Assembly (NCBI RefSeq): GCF_029227915.1
Contig: NC_079879.1
Coordinates: 14,882,001-14,946,000, forward strand
Direction: 5' to 3'
DNA: 64,000 bases
Source: Hydractinia symbiolongicarpus
Taxonomy: Eukaryota; Cnidaria; Hydrozoa; Anthoathecata; Hydractiniidae
The stretch's first letter is position 1. Each line of letters opens with the position of its first letter. This document shows positions 13,905-28,800 of the stretch, piece by piece. The position numbers were made by a program, and so were the translations under genes. The notes under the pieces are model-generated. The model was not told the DNA's origin. It did not search any database and was given only the letters and a program-made list of their open reading frames with translations.

Positions 13905-15539
13905 TCTGCGCAGGTTACCATTGGCCTAGTCCTTCCAGTCTCATTGCGCTACAACGTCCCAAGTCGTTTTCATTAGCGCCGTTGCCTTAGAACACTCTTT
14001 ACTACGTGCACAGTCCTATAAAGGCTGTAATATGGCCTTTTGCAGTCTAATAAAAGCCTCACACGTAAATCACGTGGTTTCACCTGTCTGCGCAGGTTAC
14101 CATTGACCTAGTCCTTCCAGCCTTAATGCGCTACAACGTCCCAAGTCGTTTTCATTAGTGCCGTTGCCTTACAACACTCTTAATTACGTGCACAGACCCA
14201 TAAAGGCTGTAATATGGCCTTTGCAGTCTAATAAAGGCTTCACACGTAAATCACGTAGTTTCACCTGCCTGCACAGGTTACCTTTGGACTAATTGTTCCA
14301 GACTCAATGCGCTACAACGTCCCAAGTCGTTTTCATTAGCGCCGTTGCCTTAGAACACTCTTTACTACGTGCACAGTCCTATAAAGGCCGTGATATGGCC
14401 TTTGCAGTCTAATAAAGTCTTCACATGTAAATCACGTTGCTTCACCTGCCTGCGCAGGTTAGCTTTGGATTATTCCTTCCAGTCTCAATGCGCTACAACG
14501 TCCCAAGTCGTTTTCATTAGCGGCGTTGCTTTACAACACTCTTAACTACGTGCACAATCCTATAAAGGCTGTATTATGGCCTTCTACAGTCTAATTAAGG
14601 CTTCACACGTAAATCACGTGGTTTCACCTGCCTGCGCAGGTTACCTTTAGACTAATCGTTCCAGTCTCAATGCGCTGCAACGTCCCAAGTCGTTTTCATT
14701 GGCGAAGTTGCCTTAGAACACTCTTAACTACGTGCAAAGTCCTATAAAGGCTGTAATGTGGCCTTTGCAGTGTAATAAAGTGTTCACACGTAAGTCACGT
14801 GGTTTCACTTGCCTGCGCAGGTTACCTTTGGACTAATCGTTCCAGTCTTAATGTGCTACAACGTCCCAAGTTGTTTTCATTAGTGCCGTTGCTTTACAAC
14901 ACTCTTAACTACGTGCACAATCCTATAAAGGCTGTAATATGGCCTTCTTCAGTCTAATAAATGGCTCACACATAATTCACGTGGTTCCATTTGGCTGTGC
15001 AGGTTACCATTGGACTATTCCTTCCATTCTCAATGCGCTACAACGTCCCAAGTCGTTTTCATTAGCGCCGTTGCTCTACAACACTATTAACTACGTGCAC
15101 AGTCCTATAAAGGCTGTAATATGGCCTTTTGCAGTCTAATAAAGTCCTCACACGTAAATCACGTGGCTTCACCGGTCTGCGCAGGTTACCATTGGCCTAG
15201 TCCTTCCAGTCTCATTGCGCTACAACGTCCCAAGTCGTTTTCATTACCGCCGTTGCCTTAGAACACTCTTAACTACGTGCACAGTCCTATAAAGGCTGTA
15301 TTGTGGCCTTTTGCAGTCTAATAAAGACCTCACACGTAAATCACGTGGTTCCATTTGGCTGTGCAGGTTACCATTGGACTATTCCTTCCAGTCTCAATGC
15401 GCTACAACCTCCCAAGTCGTTTTCATTAGCGCCGTTGCCTCAGAACACTCTTAACTACGTGCACAGTCCTATAAAGGCTGTAATATGGCCTTTTGCAGTC
15501 TAATAAAGGCCTCACACGTAAATCACGTGGTTTCGTCTG
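13905..15539 (+). repeat. 9-monomer tandem duplication, second copy
   Basis: The joint is bounded by TCTGCGCAGGTTACC and CCTAGTCCTTC: to the left the sequence follows GTTTCGTCTG, to the right CAGTCTCATTGCG. The breakpoint is therefore ambiguous only within about 30 bp covering the dyad. The copy ends at the same kind of position, where 15571 switches to AAGTCCCAATGTGC. Confidence 0.9.
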
Positions 15540-18500
15540 TCTGCGCAGGTTACCATTGGCCTAGTCCTTCAAGTCCCAATGTGCTGCAACGTCCCAAGTC
15601 GTTTTCATTAGCGCCGTTGCCTTAGAACACTCTTTACTACGTGCACAGTTCTATAAAGGCTGTAATATGGCCTTTTGCAGTCTAATAAAGGCCTCACACG
15701 TAAATCACGTGGTTCCATTAGCCTGTGCAGGTTACCATTGAAGTAGTCGTTCCAGTCTCAGTGCGCTACAACGTCCCAAGTCGTTTTCATTAGCGCCGTT
15801 GCTTTACAACACTCTTAACTACGTGCACAGTCCTATAAAGGCTGTAATATGGCCTTTTGCAGTCTAATAAAGGCCTCACACGTAAATCACGTGGTTTCAC
15901 CTGTCTGCGCAGGTTACCATTAGCCTAGTCCTTCCAGCCTCAAAGCGCTACAACCTCTCAAGTCGTTTTCATTAGCGCCGTTGCCTTAGAACACTCTTAA
16001 CTACGTGCACAGTCCTATAAAGGCTGTAATATAGCCTTTTGCAGTCTAATAAAGGCCTCACACGTAAATCACGTGGTTCCATTTGCCTGCGCAGGTTACC
16101 ATTGGACTAATTGTTCCAGACTCAATGCGCTAGAACGTCCCAAGTTGTCTTCATTGGCGAAGTTGCCTTAAAACACTCTTAACTACGTGCACAGTCCTAT
16201 AAAGTCTGTAATATGGCCTTTTGCAGTCTAATAAAGGCCTCACACGTAAATCACGTGGTTCCATTTGCCTGTGCAGGTTACCATTGGACTATTCCTTCTA
16301 GTCTCATTGCGCTACAACGTCCCAAGTCGTTTTCATTAGCGCCGTTGCTTTACAACACTCTTAACTACGTGCACAGTCCTATAAAGGCTGTAATATGGCC
16401 TTTTGCAGTCTAATAAAGGCCTCACACGTAAATCACGTGGTTTCACCTGTCTGCGCAGGTTACCATTGACCTAGTCCTTCCAGCCTTAATGCGCTACAAC
16501 GTCCCAAGTCGTTTTCATTAGTGCCGTTGCCTTACAACACTCTTAACTACGTGCACAGTCCTATAAAGGCCGTAATATGGCCTTTGCAGTCTAATAAAGT
16601 CTTCACATGTAAATCACGTGGTTTCACCTGCCTGCGCAGGTTACCTTTGGACTAATCGTTCCAGTCTTAATGTGCTACAACGTCCCAAGTCGTTTTCATT
16701 AGCGGCGTTGCTTTACAACACTCTTAACTACGTGCACAATCCTATAAAGGCTGTATTATGGCCTTCTTCAGTCTAATAAATGCCTCACACATAAATCACG
16801 TGGTTCCATTTGGCTGTGCAGGTTACCATTGGATTATTCCTTCCAGTCTCAATGCGCTACAACGTCCCAAGTCGTTTTCATTAGCGCCGTTGCTTTACAA
16901 CACTATTAACTACGTGCACAGTCCTATAAAGGCTGTAATATGGCCTTCTGCAGTCTAATTAAGGCTTCACACGTAAATCACGTGGTTTCACCTGCCTGCG
17001 CAGGTTACCTTTAGACTAATCGTTCCAGTCTCAATGCGCTGCAACGTCCCAAGTCGTTTTCATTGGCGAAGTTGCCTTAGAACACTCTTAACTACGTGCA
17101 AAGTCCTATAAAGGCTGTAATGTGGCCTTTGCAGTGTAATAAAGTGTTCACACGTAAGTCACGTGGTTTCACTTGCCTGCGCAGGTTACCTTTGGACTAA
17201 TCGTTCCAGTCTTAATGTGCTACAACGTCCCAAGTTGTTTTCATTAGTGCTGTTGCTTTACAACACTCTTAACTACGTGCACAATCCTATAAAGGCTGTA
17301 ATATGGCCTTCTTCAGTCTAATAAATGGCTCACACATAATTCACGTGGTTCCATTTGGCTGTGCAGGTTACCATTGGACTATTCCTTCCAGTCTCAATGC
17401 GCTACAACGTCCCAAGTCGTTTTCATTAGCGCCGTTGCTCTACAACACTATTAACTACGTGCACAGTCCTATAAAGGCTGTAATATGGCCTTTTGCAGTC
17501 TAATAAAGTCCTCACACGTAAATCACGTGGCTTCACCGGTCTGCGCAGGTTACCATTGGCCTAGTCCTTCCAGTCTCATTGCGCTACAACGTCCCAAGTC
17601 GTTTTCATTAGCGCCGTTGCCTTAGAACACTCTTTACTACGTGCACAGTCCTATAAAGGCTGTAATATGGCCTTTTGCAGTCTAATAAAAGCCTCACACG
17701 TAAATCACGTGGTTTCACCTGTCTGCGCAGGTTACCATTGACCTAGTCCTTCCAGCCTTAATGCGCTACAACGTCCCAAGTCGTTTTCATTAGTGCCGTT
17801 GCCTTACAACACTCTTAATTACGTGCACAGACCCATAAAGGCTGTAATATGGCCTTTGCAGTCTAATAAAGGCTTCACACGTAAATCACGTAGTTTCACC
17901 TGCCTGCACAGGTTACCTTTGGACTAATTGTTCCAGACTCAATGCGCTACAACGTCCCAAGTCGTTTTCATTAGCGCCGTTGCCTTAGAACACTCTTTAC
18001 TACGTGCACAGTCCTATAAAGGCCGTGATATGGCCTTTGCAGTCTAATAAAATCTTCACATGTAAATCACGTTGCTTCACCTGCCTGCGCAGGTTAGCTT
18101 TGGACTAATCGTTCCAGTCTTAATGTGCTACAACGTCCCAAGTCGTTTTCATTAGCGGCGTTGCTTTACAACACTCTTAACTACGTGCACAATCCTATAA
18201 AGGCTGTATTATGGCCTTCTTCAGTCTAATAAATGCCTCACACATAAATCACGTGGTTCCATTTGGCTGTGCAGGTTACCATTGGATTATTCCTTCCAGT
18301 CTCAATGCGCTACAACGTCCCAAGTCGTTTTCATTAGCGGCGTTGCTTTACAACACTCTTAACTACGTGCACAGTCCTATAAAGGCTGTAATATGGCCTT
18401 CTGCAGTCTAATTAAGGCTTCACACGTAAATCACGTGGTTTCACCTGCCTGCGCAGGTTACCTTTAGACTAATCGTTCCAGTCTCAATGCGCTGCAACGT

Positions 18501-19854
18501 CCCAAGTCGTTTTCATTGGCGAAGTTGCCTTAGAACACTCTTAACTACGTGCAAAGTCCTATAAAGGCTGTAATGTGGCCTTTGCAGTGTAATAAAGTGT
18601 TCACACGTAAGTCACGTGGTTTCACTTGCCTGCGCAGGTTACCTTTGGACTAATCGTTCCAGTCTTAATGTGCTACAACGTCCCAAGTTGTTTTCATTAG
18701 TGCTGTTGCTTTACAACACTCTTAACTACGTGCACAATCCTATAAAGGCTGTAATATGGCCTTCTTCAGTCTAATAAATGGCTCACACATAATTCACGTG
18801 GTTCCATTTGGCTGTGCAGGTTACCATTGGACTATTCCTTCCAGTCTCAATGCGCTACAACGTCCCAAGTCGTTTTCATTAGCGCCGTTGCTCTACAACA
18901 CTATTAACTACGTGCACAGTCCTATAAAGGCTGTAATATGGCCTTTTGCAGTCTAATAAAGTCCTCACACGTAAATCACGTGGCTTCACCGGTCTGCGCA
19001 GGTTACCATTGGTCTAGTCCTTCCAGTCTCATTGCGCTACAACGTCCAAGTCGTTTTCATTAGCGCCGTTGCCTTAGAACACTCTTTACTACGTGCACAG
19101 TCCTATAAAGGCTGTAATATGGCCTTTTGCAGTCTAATAAAAGCCTCACACGTAAATCACGTGGTTTCACCTGTCTGCGCAGGTTACCATTGACCTAGTC
19201 CTTCCAGCCTTAATGCGCTACAACGTCCCAAGTCGTTTTCATTAGTGCCGTTGCCTTACAACACTCTTAATTACGTGCACAGACCCATAAAGGCTGTAAT
19301 ATGGCCTTTGCAGTCTAATAAAGGCTTCACACGTAAATCACGTAGTTTCACCTGCCTGCACAGGTTACCTTTGGACTAATTGTTCCAGACTCAATGCGCT
19401 ACAACGTCCCAAGTCGTTTTCATTAGCGCCGTTGCCTTAGAACACTCTTTACTACGTGCACAGTCCTATAAAGGCCGTGATATGGCCTTTGCAGTCTAAT
19501 AAAGTCTTCACATGTAAATCACGTTGCTTCACCTGCCTGCGCAGGTTAGCTTTGGACTAATCGTTCCAGTCTTAATGTGCTACAACGTCCCAAGTCGTTT
19601 TCATTAGCGGCGTTGCTTTCCAACACTCTTAACTACGTGCACAATCCTATAAAGGCTGTATTATGGCCTTCTTCAGTCTAATAAATGCCTCACACATAAA
19701 TCACGTGGTTCCATTTGGCTGTGCAGGTTACCATTGGATTATTCCTTCCAGTCTCAATGCGCTACAACGTCCCAAGTCGTTTTCATTAGCGCCGTTGCTT
19801 ACAACACTATTAACTACATGCACAGTCCTATAAAGGCTGTAATATGGCCTTCTG
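14587..19854 (+). repeat. Large higher-order repeat, copy 1 (5268 bp, 29 monomers)
   Basis: Most of this interval recurs at an offset of 5267-5268 bp in 19855-23640 and, further on, at an offset of 5994 in 24.4-25.8 kb. An earlier partial copy also exists: about 11.4-12.8 kb matches about 16.7-18.1 kb at offset 5270. Copy 1 has one monomer fewer than copy 2 near 18370, where a GCGGCG monomer is joined to ACAGTCC/TTCTGCAG. Confidence 0.85.
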
Positions 19855-22800
19855 CAGTCTAATTAAGGCTTCACACGTAAATCACGTGGTTTCACCTGCC
19901 TGCGCAGGTTACCTTTAGACTAATCGTTCCAGTCTCAATGCGCTGCAACGTCCCAAGTCGTTTTCATTGGCGAAGTTGCCTTAGAACACTCTTAACTACG
20001 TGCAAAGTCCTATAAAGGCTGTAATGTGGCCTTTGCAGTGTAATAAAGTGTTCACACGTAAGTCACGTGGTTTCACTTGCCTGCGCAGGTTACCTTTGGA
20101 CTAATCGTTCCAGTCTTAATGTGCTACAACGTTCCAAGTTGTTTTCATTAGTGCCGTTGCTTTACAACACTCTTAACTACGTGCACAATCCTATAAAGGC
20201 TGTAATATGGCCTTCTTCAGTCTAATAAATGGCTCACACATAATTCACGTGGTTCCATTTGGCTGTGCAGGTTACCATTGGACTATTCCTTCCATTCTCA
20301 ATGCGCTACAACGTCCCAAGTCGTTTTCATTAGCGCCGTTGCTCTACAACACTATTAACTACGTGCACAGTCCTATAAAGGCTGTAATATGGCCTTTTGC
20401 AGTCTAATAAAGTCCTCACACGTAAACACGTGGCTTCACCGGTCTGCGCAGGTTACCATTGGCCTAGTCCTTCCAGTCTCATTGCGCTACAACGTCCCAA
20501 GTCGTTTTCATTACCGCCGTTGCCTTAGAACACTCTTAACTACGTGCACTGTCCTATAAAGGCTGTATTGTGGCCTTTTGCAGTCTAATAAAGACCTCAC
20601 ACGTAAATCACGTGGTTCCATTTGGCTGTGCAGGTTACCATTGGACTATTCCTTCCAGTCTCAATGCGCTACAACCTCCCAAGTCGTTTTCATTAGCGCC
20701 GTTGCCTCAGAACACTCTTAACTACGTGCACAGTCCTATAAAGGCTGTAATATGGCCTTTTGCAGTCTAATAAAGGCCTCACACGTAAATCACGTGGTTT
20801 CGTCTGTCTGCGCAGGTTACCATTGGCCTAGTCCTTCAAGTCCCAATGTGCTGCAACGTCCCAAGTCGTTTTCATTAGCGCCGTTGCCTTAGAACACTCT
20901 TTACTACGTGCACAGTTCTATAAAGGCTGTAATATGGCCTTTTGCAGTCTAATAAAGGCCTCACACGTAAATCACGTGGTTCCATTTGCCTGTGCAGGTT
21001 ACCATTGAAGTAGTCGTTCCAGTCTCAGTGCGCTACAACGTCCCAAGTCGTTTTCATTAGCGCCGTTGCTTTACAACACTCTTAACTACGTGTACTGTCC
21101 TATAAAGGCTGTAATATGGCCTTTTGCAGTCTAATAAAGGCTTCACACGTAAATCACGTGGTTTCACCTGTCTGCGCAGGTTACCATTAGCCTAGTCCTT
21201 CCAGCCTCAAAGCGCTACAACCTCTCAAGTCGTTTTCATTAGCGCCGTTGCCTTAGAACACTCTTAACTACGTGCACAGTCCTATAAAGGCTGTAATATA
21301 GCCTTTTGCAGTCTAATAAAGGCCTCACACGTAAATCACGTGGTTCCATTTGCCTGCGCAGGTTACCATTGGACTAATTGTTCCAGACTCAATGCGCTAG
21401 AACGTCCCAAGTTGTCTTCATTGGCGAAGTTGCCTTAAAACACTCTTAACTACGTGCACAGTCCTATAAAGTCTGTAATATGGCCTTTTGCAGTCTAATA
21501 AAGGCCTCACACGTAAATCACGTGGTTCCATTTGCCTGTGCAGGTTACCATTGGACTATTCCTTCTAGTCTCATTGCGCTACAACGTCCCAAGTCGTTTT
21601 CATTAGCGCCGTTGCTTTACAACACTCTTAACTACGTGCACAGTCCTATAAAGGCTGTAATATGGCCTTTTGCAGTCTAATAAAGGCCTCACACGTAAAT
21701 CACGTGGTTTCACCTGTCTGCGCAGGTTACCATTGACCTAGTCCTTCCAGCCTTAATGCGCTACAACGTCCCAAGTCGTTTTCATTAGTGCCGTTGCCTT
21801 ACAACACTCTTAACTACGTGCACAGTCCTATAAAGGCCGTAATATGGCCTTTGCAGTCTAATAAAGTCTTCACATGTAAATCACGTGGTTTCACCTGCCT
21901 GCGCAGGTTACCTTTGGACTAATCGTTCCAGTCTTAATGTGCTACAACGTCCCAAGTCGTTTTCATTAGCGGCGTTGCTTTACAACACTCTTAACTACGT
22001 GCACAATCCTATAAAGGCTGTATTATGGCCTTCTTCAGTCTAATAAATGCCTCACACATAAATCACGTGGTTCCATTTGGCTGTGCAGGTTACCATTGGA
22101 TTATTCCTTCCAGTCTCAATGCGCTACAACGTCCCAAGTCGTTTTCATTAGCGCCGTTGCTTTACAACACTATTAACTACGTGCACAGTCCTATAAAGGC
22201 TGTAATATGGCCTTCTGCAGTCTAATTAAGGCTTCACACGTAAATCACGTGGTTTCACCTGCCTGCGCAGGTTACCTTTAGACTAATCGTTCCAGTCTCA
22301 ATGCGCTGCAACGTCCCAAGTCGTTTTCATTGGCGAAGTTGCCTTAGAACACTCTTAACTACGTGCAAAGTCCTATAAAGGCTGTAATGTGGCCTTTGCA
22401 GTGTAATAAAGTGTTCACACGTAAGTCACGTGGTTTCACTTGCCTGCGCAGGTTACCTTTGGACTAATCGTTGCAGTCTTAATGTGCTACAACGTCCCAA
22501 GTTGTTTTCATTAGTGCTGTTGCTTTACAACACTCTTAACTACGTGCACAATCCTATAAAGGCTGTAATATGGCCTTCTTCAGTCTAATAAATGGCTCAC
22601 ACATAATTCACGTGGTTCCATTTGGCTGTGCAGGTTACCATTGGACTATTCCTTCCAGTCTCAATGCGCTACAACGTCCCAAGTCGTTTTCATTAGCGCC
22701 GTTGCTCTACAACACTATTAACTACGTGCACAGTCCTATAAAGGCTGTAATATGGCCTTTTGCAGTCTAATAAAGTCCTCACACGTAAATCACGTGGCTT

Positions 22801-23841
22801 CACCGGTCTGCGCAGGTTACCATTGGCCTAGTCCTTCCAGTCTCATTGCGCTACAACGTCCCAAGTCGTTTTCATTAGCGCCGTTGCCTTAGAACACTCT
22901 TTACTACGTGCACAGTCCTATAAAGGCTGTAATATGGCCTTTTGCAGTCTAATAAAAGCCTCACACGTAAATCACGTGGTTTCACCTGTCTGCGCAGGTT
23001 ACCATTGACCTAGTCCTTCCAGCCTTAATGCGCTACAACGTCCCAAGTCGTTTTCATTAGTGCCGTTGCCTTACAACACTCTTAATTACGTGCACAGACC
23101 CATAAAGGCTGTAATATGGCCTTTGCAGTCTAATAAAGGCTTCACACGTAAATCACGTAGTTTCACCTGCCTGCACAGGTTACCTTTGGACTAATTGTTC
23201 CAGACTCAATGCGCTACAACGTCCCAAGTCGTTTTCATTAGCGCCGTTGCCTTAGAACACTCTTTACTACGTGCACAGTCCTATAAAGGCCGTGATATGG
23301 CCTTTGCAGTCTAATAAAGTCTTCACATGTAAATCACGTTGCTTCACCTGCCTGCGCAGGTTAGCTTTGGACTAATCGTTCCAGTCTTAATGTGCTACAA
23401 CGTCCCAAGTCGTTTTCATTAGCGGCGTTGCTTTACAACACTCTTAACTACGTGCACAATCCTATAAAGGCTGTATTATGGCCTTCTTCAGTCTAATAAA
23501 TGCCTCACACATAAATCACGTGGTTCCATTTGGCTGTGCAGGTTACCATTGGATTATTCCTTCCAGTCTCAATGCGCTACAACGTCCCAAGTCGTTTTCA
23601 TTAGCGGCGTTGCTTTACAACACTCTTAACTACGTGCACAATCCTATAAAGGCTGTATTATGGCCTTCTTCAGTCTAATAAATGCCTCACACATAAATCA
23701 CGTGGTTCCATTTGGCTGTGCAGGTTACCATTGGATTATTCCTTCCAGTCTCAATGCGCTACAACGTCCCAAGTCGTTTTCATTAGCGCCGTTGCTTTAC
23801 AACACTATTAACTACGTGCACAGTCCTATAAAGGCTGTAAT

Positions 23842-24386
23842 ATGGCCTTCTGCAGTCTAATTAAGGCTTCACACGTAAATCACGTGGTTTCACCTGCCTG
23901 CGCAGGTTACCTTTAGACTAATCGTTCCAGTCTCAATGCGCTGCAACGTCCCAAGTCGTTTTCATTGGCGAAGTTGCCTTAGAACACTCTTAACTACGTG
24001 CAAAGTCCTATAAAGGCTGTAATGTGGCCTTTGCAGTGTAATAAAGTGTTCACACGTAAGTCACGTGGTTTCACTTGCCTGCGCAGGTTACCTTTGGACT
24101 AATCGTTCCAGTCTTAATGTGCTACAACGTCCCAAGTTGTTTTCATTAGTGCTGTTGCTTTACAACACTCTTAACTACGTGCACAATCCTATAAAGGCTG
24201 TAATATGGCCTTCTTCAGTCTAATAAATGGCTCACACATAATTCACGTGGTTCCATTTGGCTGTGCAGGTTACCATTGGACTATTCCTTCCAGTCTCAAT
24301 GCGCTACAACGTCCCAAGTCGTTTTCATTAGCGCCGTTGCTCTACAACACTATTAACTACGTGCACAGTCCTATAAAGGCTGTAAT
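23842..24386 (+). repeat. 3-monomer tandem duplication, first copy (545 bp)
   Basis: Repeated at 24387-24931, offset 545, since one of the three monomers is the shortened AATGTGGCCTTTGCAGTG type. It occurs only in copy 2 of the large unit, so it arose after the 29-monomer duplication or was lost from the others. Confidence 0.85.
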
Positions 24387-24931
24387 ATGGCCTTCTGCAG
24401 TCTAATTAAGGCTTCACACGTAAATCACGTGGTTTCACCTGCCTGCGCAGGTTACCTTTAGACTAATCGTTCCAGTCTCAATGCGCTGCAACGTCCCAAG
24501 TCGTTTTCATTGGCGAAGTTGCCTTAGAACACTCTTAACTACGTGCAAAGTCCTATAAAGGCTGTAATGTGGCCTTTGCAGTGTAATAAAGTGTTCACAC
24601 GTAAGTCACGTGGTTTCACTTGCCTGCGCAGGTTACCTTTGGACTAATCGTTCCAGTCTTAATGTGCTACAACGTCCCAAGTTGTTTTCATTAGTGCTGT
24701 TGCTTTACAACACTCTTAACTACGTGCACAATCCTATAAAGGCTGTAATATGGCCTTCTTCAGTCTAATAAATGGCTCACACATAATTCACGTGGTTCCA
24801 TTTGGCTGTGCAGGTTACCATTGGACTATTCCTTCCAGTCTCAATGCGCTACAACGTCCCAAGTCGTTTTCATTAGCGCCGTTGCTCTACAACACTATTA
24901 ACTACGTGCACAGTCCTATAAAGGCTGTAAT
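24387..24931 (+). repeat. 3-monomer tandem duplication, second copy
   Basis: A repeat of 23842-24386. It ends where the following monomer switches from GGCCTTCTGCAG to GGCCTTTTGCAG at 24932. Confidence 0.85.
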
Positions 24932-25848
24932 ATGGCCTTTTGCAGTCTAATAAAGTCCTCACACGTAAATCACGTGGCTTCACCGGTCTGCGCAGGTTAC
25001 CATTGGTCTAGTCCTTCCAGTCTCATTGCGCTACAACGTCCAAGTCGTTTTCATTAGCGCCGTTGCCTTAGAACACTCTTTACTACGTGCACAGTCCTAT
25101 AAAGGCTGTAATATGGCCTTTTGCAGTCTAATAAAAGCCTCACACGTAAATCACGTGGTTTCACCTGTCTGCGCAGGTTACCATTGACCTAGTCCTTCCA
25201 GCCTTAATGCGCTACAACGTCCCAAGTCGTTTTCATTAGTGCCGTTGCCTTACAACACTCTTAATTACGTGCACAGACCCATAAAGGCTGTAATATGGCC
25301 TTTGCAGTCTAATAAAGGCTTCACACGTAAATCACGTAGTTTCACCTGCCTGCACAGGTTACCTTTGGACTAATTGTTCCAGACTCAATGTGCTACAACG
25401 TCCCAAGTCGTTTTCATTAGCGCCGTTGCCTTAGAACACTCTTTACTACGTGCACAGTCCTATAAAGGCCGTGATATGGCCTTTGCAGTCTAATAAAGTC
25501 TTCACATGTAAATCACGTTGCTTCACCTGCCTGCGCAGGTTAGCTTTGGACTAATCGTTCCAGTCTTAATGTGCTACAACGTCCCAAGTCGTTTTCATTA
25601 GCGGCGTTGCTTTACAACACTCTTAACTACGTGCACAATCCTATAAAGGCTGTATTATGGCCTTCTTCAGTCTAATAAATGCCTCACACATAAATCACGT
25701 GGTTCCATTTGGCTGTGCAGGTTACCATTGGATTATTCCTTCCAGTCTCAATGCGCTACAACGTCCCAAGTCGTTTTCATTAGCGCCGTTGCTTACAACA
25801 CTATTAACTACATGCACAGTCCTATAAAGGCTGTAATATGGCCTTCTG

Positions 25849-28800
25849 CAGTCTAATTAAGGCTTCACACGTAAATCACGTGGTTTCACCTGCCTGCGCA
25901 GGTTACCTTTAGACTAATCGTTCCAGTCTCAATGCGCTGCAACGTCCCAAGTCGTTTTCATTGGCGAAGTTGCCTTAGAACACTCTTAACTACGTGCAAA
26001 GTCCTATAAAGGCTGTAATGTGGCCTTTGCAGTGTAATAAAGTGTTCACACGTAAGTCACGTGGTTTCACTTGCCTGCGCAGGTTACCTTTGGACTAATC
26101 GTTCCAGTCTTAATGTGCTACAACGTTCCAAGTTGTTTTCATTAGTGCCGTTGCTTTACAACACTCTTAACTACGTGCACAATCCTATAAAGGCTGTAAT
26201 ATGGCCTTCTTCAGTCTAATAAATGGCTCACACATAATTCACGTGGTTCCATTTGGCTGTGCAGGTTACCATTGGACTATTCCTTCCATTCTCAATGCGC
26301 TACAACGTCCCAAGTCGTTTTCATTAGCGCCGTTGCTCTACAACACTATTAACTACGTGCACAGTCCTATAAAGGCTGTAATATGGCCTTTTGCAGTCTA
26401 ATAAAGTCCTCACACGTAAATCACGTGGCTTCACCGGTCTGCGCAGGTTACCATTGGCCTAGTCCTTCCAGTCTCATTGCGCTACAACGTCCCAAGTCGT
26501 TTTCATTACCGCCGTTGCCTTAGAACACTCTTAACTACGTGCACTGTCCTATAAAGGCTGTATTGTGGCCTTTTGCAGTCTAATAAAGACCTCACACGTA
26601 AATCACGTGGTTCCATTTGGCTGTGCAGGTTACCATTGGACTATTCCTTCCAGTCTCAATGCGCTACAACCTCCCAAGTCGTTTTCATTAGCGCCGTTGC
26701 CTCAGAACACTCTTAACTACGTGCACAGTCCTATAAAGGCTGTAATATGGCCTTTTGCAGTCTAATAAAGGCCTCACACGTAAATCACGTGGTTTCGTCT
26801 GTCTGCGCAGGTTACCATTGGCCTAGTCCTTCAAGTCCCAATGTGCTGCAACGTCCCAAGTCGTTTTCATTAGCGCCGTTGCCTTAGAACACTCTTTACT
26901 ACGTGCACAGTTCTATAAAGGCTGTAATATGGCCTTTTGCAGTCTAATAAAGGCCTCACACGTAAATCACGTGGTTCCATTTGCCTGTGCAGGTTACCAT
27001 TGAAGTAGTCGTTCCAGTCTCAGTGCGCTACAACGTCCCAAGTCGTTTTCATTAGCGCCGTTGCTTTACAACACTCTTAACTACGTGCACTGTCCTATAA
27101 AGGCTGTAATATGGCCTTTTGCAGTCTAATAAAGGCTTCACACGTAAATCACGTGGTTTCATCTGCCTGTGCAGGTTACCTTTGGACTAATCGTTCCAGT
27201 CTCAATGCGCTACAACGTCCCGAGTCGTTTTCATTAGTGCCGTTGCTTTACAACACTCTTAACTACGTGCACAGTCCTATAAAGGCTGTAATATGGCCTT
27301 TTGCAGTCTAATAAAGGCCTCACACGTAAATCACGTGGTTTCACCTGTCTGCGCAGGTTACCATTAGCCTAGTCCTTCCAGCCTCAAAGCGCTACAACCT
27401 CTCAAGTCGTTTTCATTAGCGCCGTTGCCTTAGAACACTCTTAACTACGTGCACAGTCCTATAAAGGCTGTAATATAGCCTTTTGCAGTCTAATAAAGGC
27501 CTCACACGTAAATCACGTGGTTCCATTTGCCTGCGCAGGTTACCATTGGACTAATTGTTCCAGACTCAATGCGCTAGAACGTCCCAAGTTGTCTTCATTG
27601 GCGAAGTTGCCTTAAAACACTCTTAACTACGTGCACAGTCCTATAAAGTCTGTAATATGGCCTTTTGCAGTCTAATAAAGGCCTCACACGTAAATCACGT
27701 GGTTCCATTTGCCTGTGCAGGTTACCATTGGACTATTCCTTCTAGTCTCATTGCGCTACAACGTCCCAAGTCGTTTTCATTAGCGCCGTTGCTTTACAAC
27801 ACTCTTAACTACGTGCACAGTCCTATAAAGGCTGTAATATGGCCTTTTGCAGTCTAATAAAGGCCTCACACGTAAATCACGTGGTTTCACCTGTCTGCGC
27901 AGGTTACCATTGACCTAGTCCTTCCAGCCTTAATGCGCTACAACGTCCCAAGTCGTTTTCATTAGTGCCGTTGCCTTACAACACTCTTAACTACGTGCAC
28001 AGTCCTATAAAGGCCGTAATATGGCCTTTGCAGTCTAATAAAGTCTTCACATGTAAATCACGTGGTTTCACCTGCCTGCGCAGGTTACCTTTGGACTAAT
28101 CGTTCCAGTCTTAATGTGCTACAACGTCCCAAGTCGTTTTCATTAGCGGCGTTGCTTTACAACACTCTTAACTACGTGCACAATCCTATAAAGGCTGTAT
28201 TATGGCCTTCTTCAGTCTAATAAATGCCTCACACATATATCACGTGGTTCCATTTGGCTGTGCAGGTTACCATTGGATTATTCCTTCCAGTCTCAGTGCG
28301 CTACAACGTCCCAAGTCGTTTTCATTAGCGCCGTTGCTTTACAACACTATTAACTACGTGCACAGTCCTATAAAGGCTGTATAATGGCCTTCTGCAGTCT
28401 AATTAAGGCTTCACACGTAAATCACGTGGTTTCACCTGCCTGCGCAGGTTACCTTTAGACTAATCGATCCAGTCTCAATGCGCTGCAACGTCCCAAGCCG
28501 TTTTCATTGGCGAAGTTGGCTTGGAACACTCTTAACTACGTGCAAAGTCCTATAAAGGCTGTAATATGGCCTTTGCAGTCTAATAAAGTGTTCACACGTA
28601 AATCACGTGGTTTCACCTGCCTGCGCAGGTTACCTTTGGACTAATCGTTCCAGTCTTAATGTGCTACAACGTCCCAAGTTGTTTTCATTAGTGCCGTTGC
28701 TTTACAACACTCTTAACTACGTGCACAATCCTATAAAGGCTGTAATATGGCCTTCTTCAGTCTAATAAAAGGCTCACACATAATTCACGTGGTTCCATTT

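Larger units (their letters stand above)
19855..25848 (+). repeat. Large higher-order repeat, copy 2 (5994 bp, 33 monomers)
   Basis: This aligns to copy 1 with two gains: one monomer near 23640 and a 3-monomer duplication at 23842-24931. Private changes include a 1-bp loss at about 20427 (GTAAACACG), ACGTTCC near 20131 and TGTACTGTCC near 21091. Shared oddities with copy 1 include ACGTCCAAGTCG (19043/25037), GGTCTAGTCC (19012/25005) and GCTTACAACACTATTAACTAC (19797/25791). Confidence 0.85.

Noticed and set aside
20401-20440. Private 1-bp loss (GTAAACACG) as a functional change
   Set aside because: It is seen once and absent from both sister copies (15136 and 26395 regions), so it is a private mutation or a sequencing error.
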